Assembly: GCF_023101765.2 (NCBI RefSeq)
Contig: NC_064238.1
Coordinates: 7,364,116 to 7,428,115 of the forward strand
Direction: 5' to 3'
DNA length: 64,000 nt
DNA from: Spodoptera frugiperda
Taxonomy: Eukaryota > Arthropoda > Insecta > Lepidoptera > Noctuidae
Shown in pieces: positions 51,501-58,375 of this stretch (its first letter is position 1; every line of letters starts with the position of its first letter). A program made the translations under genes and the position numbers. The notes beneath the pieces are model-generated. The model did no database searches and was not told the DNA's origin. It was given only the letters and a program-made list of their open reading frames with translations.

Positions 51501-54500
51501 GTGGCACAATATTTATAGAACTTTGTATGTTTTTCGGTCTATATTTAACTTCTGAGTGGTTGGTTACATGTAAACCAATATGGTTTAGTCTACAAGGATC
51601 ATGTAGGTAGCCGACATGTTTACTTTTATGTAGGTTTGGGATAACAACGGGAAAGAGTTAGATAGACACGACGTTTAAGAAATCGGATGTATTATTATTA
51701 TATTACAATTGCAACTATACAATTACAGGTACTTAATAGAAGATATAGTAGGAGACATCTATACAAACCAGTTTCTTACCCAGCGTTTCGAAAATAAAAA
51801 TGATGATAATACTACTTATAATAACTATTGAGACATACTACTAATTAAAAATTACGGTTGCCTCACGTAAATTAGAGTAGGTTGCAAGTGCGACGCTGAT
51901 CTTGTGAAGAGGGTGACTCGAAACTAGTAGAGCTTCGATTCTCCATTCGATTTACAAAGTAATTACGTGATTTTAGTTAATTTAATCCTACTTAACTCAG
52001 AAAATAGTCCCAAGACCTCTGAAGCTTTGATATAATATGAATTATTTCCCCGTTATAGTAGGATATCTACTACTCATCCTACTATTAGACTAGTCTAGAC
52101 TAGACTAACAGCATCAAAATGGAAACTTCAAAACTTTTGTCCACACGAATTTAGTTCATCATACGAGTCTGGAGTTTAATATCTTAATTCAATTTCTCTT
52201 CAGTAGAAGTTGCTTCATTGTATAACTAGTAACAATTGCTTTTATTATGAAGGATTTATATTATTCATAAGCTTTTTTTCCTTTATAAACTTTGTACTCT
52301 TCTGCCTCCGAGTGGTTGCAAGTGCGATCAAGGGGTCTCGGGTTCAAGATTTCCGGGTGGCTAGAGGATCTGAAAATTTCTGGAATAATCGCAGATGGGA
52401 ACTCTTCAACGATCAATAGCACAGATATCAAGTTTTGTACAAACATTTGATTTTGGTAGGTTTTTGCATAGAACACTACATTTTTAAGTCACCTGCACAT
52501 GCTTAAATTGTCTCATAACAAATACCCTATTGAATGTTTTAATCGTAACGAAATGTACTTTGCTGTATTGGTTATAAAGTTTACTTTGACATTGATTAGA
52601 AAAAGATCTGCGAAGGAGGTATAATGTCTTATATTGCGGTGCGTTTGTAACAGCATTCGCGGTATGAACCACGTTACGTATTCAAGTGGTATCGCGGGTT
52701 GCACCGTCTGCGGTAAAACGTCTACATGCAAATTCCTTACTATTGTGCTTGAACATTTCATACGTTCAGTTTATCATAAATTTGTAAGTTTTTATCGTAC
52801 AACAACACGAAAACATGTCTACATCCTCCAGTATTGTTAATAAATGCTTCACAGAGGAAAGTTAAAAGCCACTTAATATAATTACTTTAGTTTATTTGAA
52901 CCAAAATTATAATTTCATATCTAGGTACATGCAATTTGATGACCACGTAACATTAACTCTATAATTCAGTTGGATTTCATTCCCAAACTGCTACCATTCC
53001 TTTATGCATTTTAATTAAAATTCCACGATCATATGAAATTCAACAACTGCATTAATTAATAATTTTATATCTCCCACATGTTAGAGATTAAAGCGAAGTT
53101 TCTGGGAGCTGCATTGAGCGTGACGTTAGCTCAAACTCATAATTCAAATTTCAATGTAAGGACAATATTCAGTGAAGCAAAGTTAAATTAAAGTTACATG
53201 CGGATTTGGCTGCGGTCCGGCGGAGCTTAAGGCGGGCTGTGGCACCTGCGCTCAAACCTAGCACTGAAAACACAATTTGTGGCGCGCCTTTTGTACTCTT
53301 GTTTACTTTTATGCATTTTATTTAAACAATTTTATTGTTGTATCCGTGGCTTTGAGAAAAGAAGGAAGATTTAAGGAAGATAGGTATCGTTGCAATGAAA
53401 TAAAATGTTATTTCGTTTCAGTTTAGATATAAACGTTTTCATAGTTAGGTGAGTTGAAAGAATTAGGTCGATGCTTTTGAGGATTTACTTTAGTTTTTGT
53501 GTCACATTTTGTAAACATTTTAGAGATTTTAGTCTCAATTTAAGGCATACGGAATACATTTCAGTACATCCATTTTTAAATTGAAATTTTCCCTATTTCG
53601 CTATTCATATGAAACGAAAATAGACATGAAATACAGTACTTTCATATGCAAAAATACACAAACAATTTAGTGAAATAGTATGCCTAACATTCCTAAATGA
53701 ATATGACGTCATGATCCACGTCCACGCGTCGTGCTTAGGAGATACATGAAGTTTCAACAGTCCGCAGTAACTTGGCACTTCACGACTGTTTGACTATGTG
53801 AACCAAAGTTTCATACTCCCAGATAGCTGCTAAGTGTTATTAACTTCAAAATTAATTGTAATTCGAAATTATTTAAGATTTATTTTTCTCTTATTTTTTC
53901 GTATCGTATCGTCACGTGTTTATCCCCGAAGGGGTAAGCAGAGGTGCACATTACTATGTAATTCCACAGTATAATATACATCCACTTTTCCCCATATAGT
54001 GTTATAAGTTTTATGTAATAGCCTATTGCCATATACTGGGCACCATTCCAGACACCGTGCTACACAAACAAAGGAAATTTTCGAAAACCGAAAAAATCCA
54101 GTAATACTTTGCCCAACCCGCAGAACCTCAACCCGAGCACGATCCTTGCCAACGAGGCAGTCTTAGTTTTTGGTAGTAAAGAATATGTCATAAAAATATA
54201 ACTATAGTTCATACAGTGATCAAAAAAGCTAACCTAATCGTTACCTATTTATAATTTCGTTCACAAATATTTACCAACAAGAAGATACGAACAATATCAA
54301 GAAAATGTTCCTCATATTGCTAAATAAAACATAAAGTAACATAACAAAAACATATACACGTGTTGGAACAAGGCGACAACGGATGTTGACACGAGAAATT
54401 CTCCTCCAATTTTTGTCTTGGCTTAAAAGGTGTGTAAATAAGGGAGTGCGATACAATGGAAGGAGAGCAAACAAGGTCATAAAGCACGTCACAAGGACGA

Positions 54501-55381
54501 TCCTATATATAATCAGCTTAGTGATAAATTGGCAAACAGCACGCGAACGACACAGCTGCTTCCGGCCCGGACCGGCCTGTCTCCGCGATCCGACTACCGC
54601 CGCCGGCGCTGGCTAATGCTCAGCGCACGGAAAGAATAATATTATCTCTACAACTACTAACAACTAACAATGAGATGTGACATCATTAAATTAATTCCCT
54701 ACCCCGCTCACTTCTCCACATAAATCAGGATTTGTTAAGACAACTCACAATAGCGATACTCTCACCAGACAAGTAATCCTAAAGTTTGTTCTAAAGTTTC
54801 CGTTTCAATTTGAAACGAGTTTACCATACAATAATATTAAGCATAGCCATTTTCAGTAACGCTCATAAAACCACGAGTGGGGAAAGGTATTTTATTTTCA
54901 GGCTCATAAAGTCTGTTTTCTTTTATTTTATGGTGAAATATTTTACTTGCTGCTTAACCGCAAGGGGAGGATACGAAGCTACGATAAAAACACTAATTAC
55001 GAACCTGCACTTTGTTTTTGCTGACCTAAAGCTTATTTTCTTTTTTTTTGTGGTACTTGTTATAATGACGAAAACAGTTTACACGTAATTATCTACGAGA
55101 ATAGACACACTCGTTATGAATGGATGGATTGGATAATATTAAATTTTAATTTCTTCCTTATGTCATAAATGGAACAAATTATAATTTAATATTGAATTTT
55201 AAATTTAGAATAATGTAAAAATAGACAGTCATTATGAATGGACTTCCTTATGTCAAAATGGAACAGATTATAATTTAATATTGAATTTTAAATTTAGAAT
55301 AATGTGAAATTATTTACCCGTGCAGGAGAGCAGTATCTGCAGTAATGCCGACACTACAGCCGCTCCAAGGAGGCTGTGCAT
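30535..55381 (-). CDS. CARP: Carbonic anhydrase-related protein, CA10/CA11 (insect CARP) type, 10 coding exons, 319 aa
   Basis: Joined exons (coding parts): 55381-55318, 45049-44999, 38030-37894, 37466-37275, 36190-36095, 34554-34488, 34156-34008, 31829-31698, 31471-31423, 30557-30535; total 960 nt, 319 codons plus TGA. All introns are GT-AG and phases match throughout. Residues 1-22 form a hydrophobic signal peptide. The alpha-carbonic-anhydrase fold follows: WWTYDG (31-36), FWGLIN (42-47), GRRQSPV (56-62), NTGHSV (91-96), EIHIHYG (123-129), GSEHAING (135-142), TYDGSTTAPACYE (223-235). H125 and H127 align with zinc ligands His94 and His96 of CA II, but the third ligand is Q150, so catalysis is probably lost. 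C53 and C233 fit the disulfide of extracellular CAs. Possible N-glycosylation sites are N102, N109 and N161. Vertebrate CA10/CA11 are secreted neurexin ligands; a similar neuronal role here is inference. I cannot separate the CARP-A from the CARP-B paralogue. Confidence 0.95.
30558..31422 (-). other. CARP intron 9 (865 bp)
   Basis: Phase-1 intron ahead of the tiny last coding exon. The plus strand is G-rich at 30593-30631, so the pre-mRNA carries a C-rich tract just upstream of the TTGCAG acceptor. The rest is AT-rich. Confidence 0.8.
30593..30631 (-). promoter_or_regulatory. C-rich tract upstream of the terminal 3' splice site
   Basis: On the transcribed strand this reads as runs of CCC (CATTCCCACCCCACCCAC is the core), 36-74 nt before the exon 10 acceptor. 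On the plus strand the runs GGGTGGGGTGGG, GGG and GGG fit a loose G-quadruplex. It may influence recognition of the small terminal exon; that is inference. Confidence 0.35.
31423..31471 (-). CDS. CARP coding exon 9
   Basis: 49 nt between AATTTCAG|TAC and TATAAAG|GTAAAC; residues 297-312 (YPGKTCPSMHRDMHYK) plus one base. GKTCP matches the GKDCP tail motif of vertebrate CA10, including C302, the family's extra C-terminal cysteine. The intron before it is only 226 bp. Confidence 0.9.
31698..31829 (-). CDS. CARP coding exon 8
   Basis: 132 nt between GACTATAG|TTA and AGCAAG|GTAAAT; residues 253-296, phase 0 at both ends. It encodes LHGLRRLMQGDARHPK, APLGNNFRPPQPLHHR and AVRTNIDFDLSK. NNFRPPQPL and VRTNIDF match the conserved NFRPVQPL and IRTNINF blocks of CA10. 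The exon is GC-rich compared with the introns. Confidence 0.95.
31830..34007 (-). other. CARP intron 7 (2,178 bp)
   Basis: Phase-0 intron, GTATAC to ACTATAG. It has a GC-richer block at about 32810-33180 whose 111-codon minus-strand reading frame shows no recognisable domain. I treat it as non-coding, possibly regulatory. No repeat family is recognised. Confidence 0.75.
34008..34156 (-). CDS. CARP coding exon 7
   Basis: 149 nt between AAAGGTGCAG|AG and CAACAG|GTATAC; completes codon 203 and encodes 204-252. LLPDTDYYMTYDGSTTAPAC is followed by YETVTWIIVNKPIYITKQQ. T229 aligns with CA II Thr199, A230 with Thr200, P231 with Pro201, and C233 with the disulfide cysteine of extracellular CAs. GC content is clearly higher than in the surrounding introns. 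A nearby AG two bases downstream of the chosen acceptor would break the frame. Confidence 0.95.
34157..34487 (-). other. CARP intron 6 (331 bp), more than half SINE
   Basis: Short phase-1 intron between exons 6 and 7 (GTAAGA to GGTGCAG). A SINE occupies 34220-34396, leaving about 90 bp to the donor and about 63 bp to the acceptor. Confidence 0.85.
34220..34396 (-). repeat. tRNA-headed SINE (family B) in intron 6, sense to the gene
   Basis: Read on the minus strand it starts GGCTGCACGGTTGGCGCGG, has an A-box-like TGGCGCGGTGG and a perfect B box GGTTCGATTCC, then CCGCACTGAACAAC, then a non-tRNA body (GTGTGATCCACAAATTGTTG) and an end containing ACGATACACGAAAAAATCC. The same body occurs at 25170-25390. 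It is not a functional tRNA gene: it cannot close an acceptor stem and runs into the SINE body. Confidence 0.85.
34488..34554 (-). CDS. CARP coding exon 6
   Basis: 67 nt between GTTGCAG|CTC and TATGGAG|GTAAGA; encodes LGDLSNPELRVLTEELENIK then YG (181-202) and one base of codon 203. This matches the helical segment after the third ligand strand in CA10-type proteins (human has VSDSSNPFLNRML here). Joining to exon 7 in phase 1 gives Glu203. Confidence 0.93.
34555..36094 (-). other. CARP intron 5 (1,540 bp)
   Basis: Phase-0 intron. It includes two unique, less AT-rich stretches (about 34780-34990 and 35340-35530) without ORFs, possible regulatory sequence; the remainder is AT-rich. Confidence 0.8.
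36095..36190 (-). CDS. CARP coding exon 5 (third zinc ligand replaced by Gln)
   Basis: 96 nt between GTTTCAG|ATT and TTACAG|GTAATT; residues 149-180, phase 0 at both ends. It starts IQIFGFNSQLY where active CAs have a strand of the form LHLVHWN; Q150 sits at the third zinc-ligand position (His119), the substitution typical of CA10 and CA11. It continues SNFSEALHKAQGIVSISLLL, with a possible N-glycosylation site at N161. Confidence 0.95.
36191..37274 (-). other. CARP intron 4 (1,084 bp)
   Basis: Phase-0 intron. It contains a truncated minus-strand tail of the 'TACCACGG' repeat family at 36992-37072; the rest is AT-rich without recognisable features. Confidence 0.8.
36992..37072 (-). repeat. 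Truncated tail of family E, intron 4
   Basis: The minus strand reads CCTCTGGTGTTGCGGGCGGC, GCTTGCCAACAGGTGACTCG and TCTGCACGTTTGCCACC, matching the 3' part of the family E repeat. The 5' part is absent. Confidence 0.65.
37275..37466 (-). CDS. CARP coding exon 4 (carries two zinc-ligand histidines)
   Basis: 192 nt between TTGTTTTAG|ATA and GCTGAG|GTGAGT; residues 85-148, phase 0 at both ends. NTGHSV places H94 on the CA II proton-shuttle His64. EIHIHYG places H125 and H127 on zinc ligands His94 and His96. GSEHAINGYTFPAE is the conserved loop before the third ligand. Asn-X-Ser/Thr sites are N102 (NET) and N109 (NIT). Human CA10, as I know it, has Arg at the first ligand, so this exon keeps more of the active site than its vertebrate relative. 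Confidence 0.95.
37467..37893 (-). other. CARP intron 3 (427 bp)
   Basis: AT-rich phase-0 intron, GTAAGA to TTTTAG. Around 37765-37805 it has a short stretch (CTACCAGCGGCTTCACCCAC) resembling the 'CTTCTGCCAGCGGCTTCGCC' repeat also seen at 1663 and 61138. Nothing else is recognised. Confidence 0.8.
37894..38030 (-). CDS. CARP coding exon 3
   Basis: Bounded by TTACATAG|GT and CATAGA|GTAAGA; 137 nt. It encodes the end of G39 and residues 40-84: PAFWGLINPEWSLCNKG at 40-56, then RRQSPVNLE and the FDPNLRFLHIDKHR stretch. SPVN is the conserved CA core strand. C53 is the expected disulfide partner of C233. The exon ends in phase 0. Confidence 0.95.
38906..39032 (+). repeat. Retroelement-like tail (family F), intron 2
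   Basis: CGGAGCTTCGGTTCGAAAGG, GTAGGAACGGGATAGTTTTA, GTCAGCAAGAGGTTGACACT and CGGCTCGCCCAAAGCGG correspond block by block to the 43990 copy and, reversed, to 58223. Confidence 0.7.
39070..39128. repeat. Perfect 26-bp inverted repeat with 7-nt loop, intron 2
   Basis: The left arm (39070-39095) starts TAAAGCAAATACAAAG and ends AAAAATAGCA. The loop (39096-39102) is CTTTCGT. The right arm (39103-39128) is an exact reverse complement. It starts 38 bp after a family F repeat tail. Confidence 0.9.
41210..41600 (+). repeat. Interspersed repeat, intron 2
   Basis: GGCCAAGTTCGACCCATATA, ACTCAAAACTATCTAAATAT, ATACACTCACTGATTCACTC and GCTTGAAATTTGGCATGGAG are recognisable blocks of a common lepidopteran repeat. 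It runs up to the foldback starting at 41721. Class uncertain; no ORF. Confidence 0.6.
41721..42041. mobile_element. Foldback element: long imperfect inverted repeat, intron 2
   Basis: The left arm (about 41721-41857) and right arm (about 41905-42041) are inverted copies. Matching blocks include ATCCCACCCAAAACAT, TGTGAAAGGCT, CGCCTATAAAAGAA, GAGATCTAAATA, and GTACCAAGTTCCATACACAG followed by ACCTAGTTA. The central spacer is about 47 bp. There is no coding capacity. It resembles a non-autonomous foldback or MITE; the ends and any target duplication are not certain. Confidence 0.75.
42459..42715 (+). repeat. Interspersed repeat (family E), intron 2
   Basis: CGGAGTGATACCACGGCCTC, AACACTTGCGTTGTGTTTCG and CCAAAAGGCCGGCAAAGCAC match the 20012 copy. 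The terminal part after TTCTGGATGTC is shortened. Open frames across it are shadows of the repeat. Confidence 0.8.
43078..43350 (-). repeat. SINE (family D), minus strand, intron 2
   Basis: The plus strand begins CATCCCCGAAGGGGTATG, with TTGCCATATACCGGACAC and TTTCGAAAACCCGAAAAAAT, as in the 53921 copy. The head region holds an odd small inverted repeat (ATTGCCTCATT at 43326 and AATGAGGCAAT near 43350). Confidence 0.8.
43990..44138 (+). repeat. Retroelement-like tail (family F), intron 2
   Basis: TCTGCGGACTACCTAGCGG, AACGGGCTGGTTTTTAGTCA, GTAAGAGTTCGACACTGCG and CACCCAAGGCGGGAGAAATT, ending CCCCTGAAAAAAAAG. A/T-tailed, as expected of a retroposed sequence. Confidence 0.75.
44999..45049 (-). 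CDS. CARP coding exon 2 (51 nt, start of CA domain)
   Basis: Flanked by TTGCAG|CC upstream and TCAG|GTGAGC downstream. It finishes codon 22, encodes VSGVSWEEWWTYDGIS (23-38) and gives one base of codon 39. WWTYDG is the usual opening of the CA domain (WWAYKE in human CA10). The exon is isolated by introns of about 10.3 kb and 7.0 kb, yet phase 1 on both sides joins perfectly to its neighbours. It is too short for ORF finding and is identified by homology plus splice signals. Confidence 0.9.
49380..49511. mobile_element. Miniature TIR element copy 1 (132 bp)
   Basis: Ends CGAATACTCAAATGCTACTC and the reverse GAGTAGCGTTTGAGTATTCG, with a second paired block CAATTTTAAG / CTTAAAATTG. The corresponding place in copy B (around 50837) has no insert. 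Confidence 0.85.
49568..49603 (+). repeat. AAAATA-type microsatellite
   Basis: About seven imperfect AAAATA/AAAAT units, in copy A only; copy B goes directly from CTTATATTGACCCAT without it. Confidence 0.8.
49890..50021. mobile_element. Miniature TIR element copy 2
   Basis: Right end TTGAGTAGCGTTTGAGTATT is intact; the left end is decayed (TTTACGCTACTCAATTTTAA). The core AGTGACAGAATTACATTTGA is shared with the other copies. Confidence 0.8.
50761..51710. repeat. Tandem duplication, shortened copy B (950 bp), intron 1
   Basis: Collinear with copy A from ATAGATATTATACC to GATGTATTATTATTATAT. It lacks the miniature element at the first position and many further small blocks throughout, while retained blocks in the first third are nearly identical to A. 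Confidence 0.8.
51090..51220. mobile_element. Miniature TIR element copy 3
   Basis: Both ends intact (TAATACTCAAACGCTACTCA and TAGCGTTTGAGTATTCGG). It occupies the position in copy B that copy 2 occupies in copy A, so these two predate the tandem duplication. Confidence 0.85.
52303..52345 (+). repeat. SINE head fragment, intron 1
   Basis: GCCTCCGAGTGGTTGCAAGT followed by GGGTCTCGGGTTCAAGATTT is a tRNA-like A/B-box layout like the family D head, but the following sequence is not the family D body. TTGCAAGTGCGA also occurs at about 51884. Confidence 0.5.
53921..54161 (-). repeat. SINE (family D), minus strand, intron 1
   Basis: The plus strand reads TATCCCCGAAGGGGTAAGCA, then TTGCCATATACTGGGCACC, TTTTCGAAAACCGAAAAAAT and GCCAACGAGGCAGTC (reverse of the CTCGTTGG head). 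Confidence 0.8.
54537..54625. promoter_or_regulatory. CpG-rich patch in intron 1
   Basis: CTTCCGGCCCGGACCGGCCT, CTCCGCGATCCGACTACCGC and CGCCGGCGCTGGC form the most GC- and CpG-dense stretch in the window, about 0.7 kb from the signal-peptide exon. No ORF or repeat recognised. It could be an internal promoter or enhancer; unproven. Confidence 0.3.
55153..55309. repeat. 90-bp tandem duplication just inside intron 1
   Basis: Unit 1 (55153-55242) and partial unit 2 (55243-55309) both begin CTTCCTTATGTCA and share TATAATTTAATATTGAATTT and TAAATTTAGAATAATGT. The second unit ends 8 bp short of the exon 1 donor at 55317. Confidence 0.9.
55318..55381 (-). CDS. CARP coding exon 1: start codon and signal peptide
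   Basis: Encodes residues 1-21 plus one base of codon 22: MHSLLGAAVVSALLQILLSC then T. This is a typical signal peptide: short n-region, a Leu/Val/Ala-rich core, and small residues before the likely cleavage after C20, T21 or A22. The start is chosen because an in-frame TAG lies only two codons upstream (55387-55385). The 5' splice site reads CACGG|GTAAAT. The exon continues upstream as 5' UTR to 55543. The first residues are not conserved in the family, so the choice rests on hydrophobicity, frame and splice phase. Confidence 0.87.
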
Positions 55382-55543
55382 TGTCTATGACACGTTCTCT
55401 ATCAGACCCGGCATTGGAATTTGTTTACATTTTATCGCTGGAGTATTCAGACTTCTTTAACTTTTTCATGATAGAAATAAAACGCTCGAATCCTTAGTGG
55501 GGAAACTTTGGACGTTCTCTTTTATATGATTTCATGGTTGCAT
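55382..55543 (-). promoter_or_regulatory. 5' UTR part of the first coding exon, with four small upstream ORFs
   Basis: A 3' splice site (TTTCTTTGTTTCAG|ATG) ends at 55544, so at least one further upstream non-coding exon is expected at higher coordinates; I could not place it. The 162-nt leader contains four upstream ORFs on the minus strand: 55543-55532 (3 codons plus stop), 55535-55494 (13 codons), 55469-55425 (14 codons) and 55414-55385 (9 codons, in frame with the main start and ended by TAG just before it). Such a leader usually lowers translation of the main ORF; that effect is inference. Confidence 0.6.
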
Positions 55544-56714
55544 CTGAAACAAAGAAAATATTCTTGTTAGATTAATCGTTTTATCATTTCCTATTTAAGT
55601 ACAAATAAGTTAAAAACGTTATTAGTTTTTTATGCTTAGTATAATGTTAAATTTGATCTCATTTATGTTATTGGTTTTTACTACCTATAGTTAAATTATT
55701 TTTATTAATAAAGAGTCAGAAACTTTATTATTCATGACAAGATTTTGAACATTGTTGTCCGCCATTGTTATTTTCAGAAACTTTACATTTTGGAAATACA
55801 CAGTCTTTAAAAACAATGAATATATATGTGTTTCCAAAAAGTCGTAATTACGAATCCAGTTCTAACAAAACGTGGGAAATAGAGCAGTGGCAGATTGGCC
55901 GTCCATCGTGGACCTATGCACACCGCAATGACCTATTTACTCTACTAAATAAACATTTGGAAATTGCGCGAAAATGGCTATTACGACAGTATTGGAATAT
56001 CTTTAGTAAGGTAAATTTGTAAAAATACGGGTTAATTACCAACGTATGTTGTCTATTAGGTACCTTCTAATTTTATTGAAAAGTGCCTATGTAATTTTTT
56101 GGGATATGCCGAAACAAGCATTGCACAATGAGGGCTCTGGAGCCCCATATTCTTATGTTTACTGGCGGTGTGCACTGGGGCTAAGGTGGTTGCAGAAGTT
56201 ATAAATACCACTATTCCTAGTGTTAATACAAATAAACACTTCGCTTGAAAGCGCTTACGACTTCGCCATAGTTTAACCTTACCACATAATTTATTTACGA
56301 ATATAAATAAAAATGTTATTTAATACCTTATAAACACAAAACTGTCAGAAGCCTATTAGTTATTCATTTACGAAACATGTCTCATTAATTAATCATTCAT
56401 AAGTAGAAAAAAATTTTATGCATACCATTTCTTTTATTTGCACTTAATTCTATTATTATAATTATATTATGTTAATATTCAATTTGTTTAGGAATAAAGT
56501 AATAACAAAGGGTTGATATTAAAAAGAAGTAAGTAAAAATAAATCTTTAGTTCCAAGCTTGAAGACAAGTCGCTATGGAGAACTTCTGCAGACGCGCTTT
56601 GCCCCATTTAGGGAACACGGTTAATTAAGTAAAAAAAATATATTTACCTCTATAAAATTAAAAAAAAAAAACAAAGAAAATAAAATAAACGTCAACTAAA
56701 AATTACCTAAGTAC

Positions 56715-56829
56715 TATTTACAGAGCATCAAAAAATTTGTCCGTATCGACATCAGCGGGGAAAGTACCCAGAAGGCTGGCAGCATTGTCACGTTGTATAG
56801 CTATGCCTAACCTGTGTCCGAGGAACAGA
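56715..56829 (-). pseudogene. Possible retroelement ORF C-terminal fragment
   Basis: The minus strand encodes FLGHRLGIAIQRDNAASLLG then TFPADVDTDKFFDAL and a stop, in non-AT-biased codons. The wording (AIQR.NAASLLGT.P) resembles C-terminal tails of proteins from lepidopteran non-LTR elements as I remember them, but I am not certain. Upstream it runs straight into the palindromic element at 56830. Confidence 0.3.
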
Positions 56830-56949
56830 CCCTTAGTACGTGTTTGCTTTATGTTTAAAGTTATCGAAACGATAACGCGTTGGGCGCTTTGATTGGTTGA
56901 TTTATTCGATATTCCCATCAGAGCGCTAAACACGCTCTTGTACTAAGGG
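56830..56949. mobile_element. Palindromic TIR element, about 120 bp
   Basis: The left end CCCTTAGTACGTGTTT pairs with the right end AAACACG...GTACTAAGGG. Inner arms GGGCGCTTTGATTGG and CCCATCAGAGCGCT also pair. The whole can fold as an interrupted hairpin. Confidence 0.6.
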
Positions 56950-57694
56950 TACAGTCTATGGTCACGAGATCCGTCGACCAGGCGTTTAGAAATATTTTTA
57001 AATAAATTTTGTGCACTCGGACCTTCAATGAACATCTAAGCAGATAGAACTTACAAAATTTATAAGTAACTTGCACAACAACACTTAAGTTAATTGCTAA
57101 TTTTCTATAATTACTGACGTTTTAACTAAATACATTACACTAAACCTGATTAGTTTTCTATTCTCTCATAGATAAACTACGGGTAGACGGTAGACATTTA
57201 CGATCACGATTATTTGCTCGTAAAAGTCTCACCCTACCTTACTTCGCCATGTAACAATGATGGAATCGGACCGCAGCTCTTTCATAGAATTAAAACGAAG
57301 CCGTGATATTTAATAAAGGCAATGATGAAATGATGAGAATCTTTTAAAACAAAAATGTATAGTTATAGCTTATTCATACTAAACATGAAGATATTTTTAT
57401 AATTGTATTTATTTTAACTGAGGAACTGATGATACATAATAAATATATTATTAATTCATTGGATTTACCAACTTTCTATGGTGAATAAAATTGTAAGTAT
57501 GAGGTCACGAACTGAACCTGCTGTATCGGTACTTGTAATACATTTCAGCACAGCACTAACAGCACACCACTGAATAAAATCATTAGGTACCTACTAGAGT
57601 TTATAACTTAATTAAGACAAAAACAACTCGATCCCAATCTAAATCTTAAACTCACAAAACTGTTATTCAACCTAAAAATATGAAACTAAAAAGG

Positions 57695-57940
57695 GAAGTT
57701 TAAAAAAATTTCGCCGAGGCCATCGGCGTTTGTTCCGGAGCGACCGCTGATAATGGAGATTTGATATGTCGCCGTCCATGTTGATGTCGACCGTCGAGTT
57801 TGTTCGCCTCATCGTATAAATAAGCATAAAGTTGTGTGCCATCACGCGAACGAGTCGTTAACCCTGCTCCATGGCGCAGTAATGGAGAGGTGAGGGTGTC
57901 ATTGAGACCACAACACAACCACTTCGGCACGGTCCGAATG
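57695..57940 (-). other. GC-rich block with a 76-codon minus-strand frame, not recognised
   Basis: The minus-strand frame 57930-57700 includes WLCCGLNDTLTSPLLRHGAG and LYAYLYDEANKLDGRHQHG. Base composition differs clearly from the AT-rich surroundings. No known domain; start and end do not fit splice sites. It may be a fragment of a mobile element. Confidence 0.2.
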
Positions 57941-58222
57941 ACAGCTAAGAAAGGACTGTAATTAACAGTTGATAAAGCTTTAGAACATGTATTCGTGTTA
58001 GTGTTACATCTATATTACTGGAATGAAGATATTGGATTTGTAATGGTACATTATTTATTTATGTTGTCAGTTAGTATTAAGTTTTTTAATGTCGTGTTGT
58101 CTGAGGTTGAGTTGATTTACATAAAAAGTAAGTTCAATGTTCGACATATATATCGATGCCATTTCAGTTCAATTTGAGCAGGTGTGATCATTTTAAGTAA
58201 AATCTTTAACCTGGGCAGACGG

Positions 58223-58375
58223 GGTTTTTTTAAGGGGAAAAATCAATCCAATGGCTTCTCTCGCCTTAGGCGATGCAAGACGGAGTGTCAGACTCCCACT
58301 GACTAAAAAGTACCCAGGCTTTTCAAGCCGGAGCTGGAGCCTGGTAAAAGGTAATCCGCAGCTCCAATTGGCAGA
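58223..58375 (-). repeat. Retroelement-like tail (family F), upstream flank
   Basis: The plus strand reads GGTTTTTTTAAGGGGAAAAA, ATGGCTTCTCTCGCCTTAGG, GAGTGTCAGACTCCCACTGA, CTAAAAAG and later GTAATCCGCAGCTCC, the reverse of the copies in intron 2. Confidence 0.75.

Larger units (their letters stand above)
45050..55317 (-). other. CARP intron 1 (about 10.3 kb)
   Basis: GT-AG intron in phase 1 between the signal-peptide exon and exon 2. It holds a tandem duplication (49272-51710) with three miniature elements, SINE copies at 52303-52345 and 53921-54161, a 90-bp tandem repeat at 55153-55309, and CpG-bearing patches near 47150-47260, 47940-48060, 48480-48760 and 54537-54625. 45060-47100 is mostly AT-rich with nothing I recognise. 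No nested gene is supported. Confidence 0.85.
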
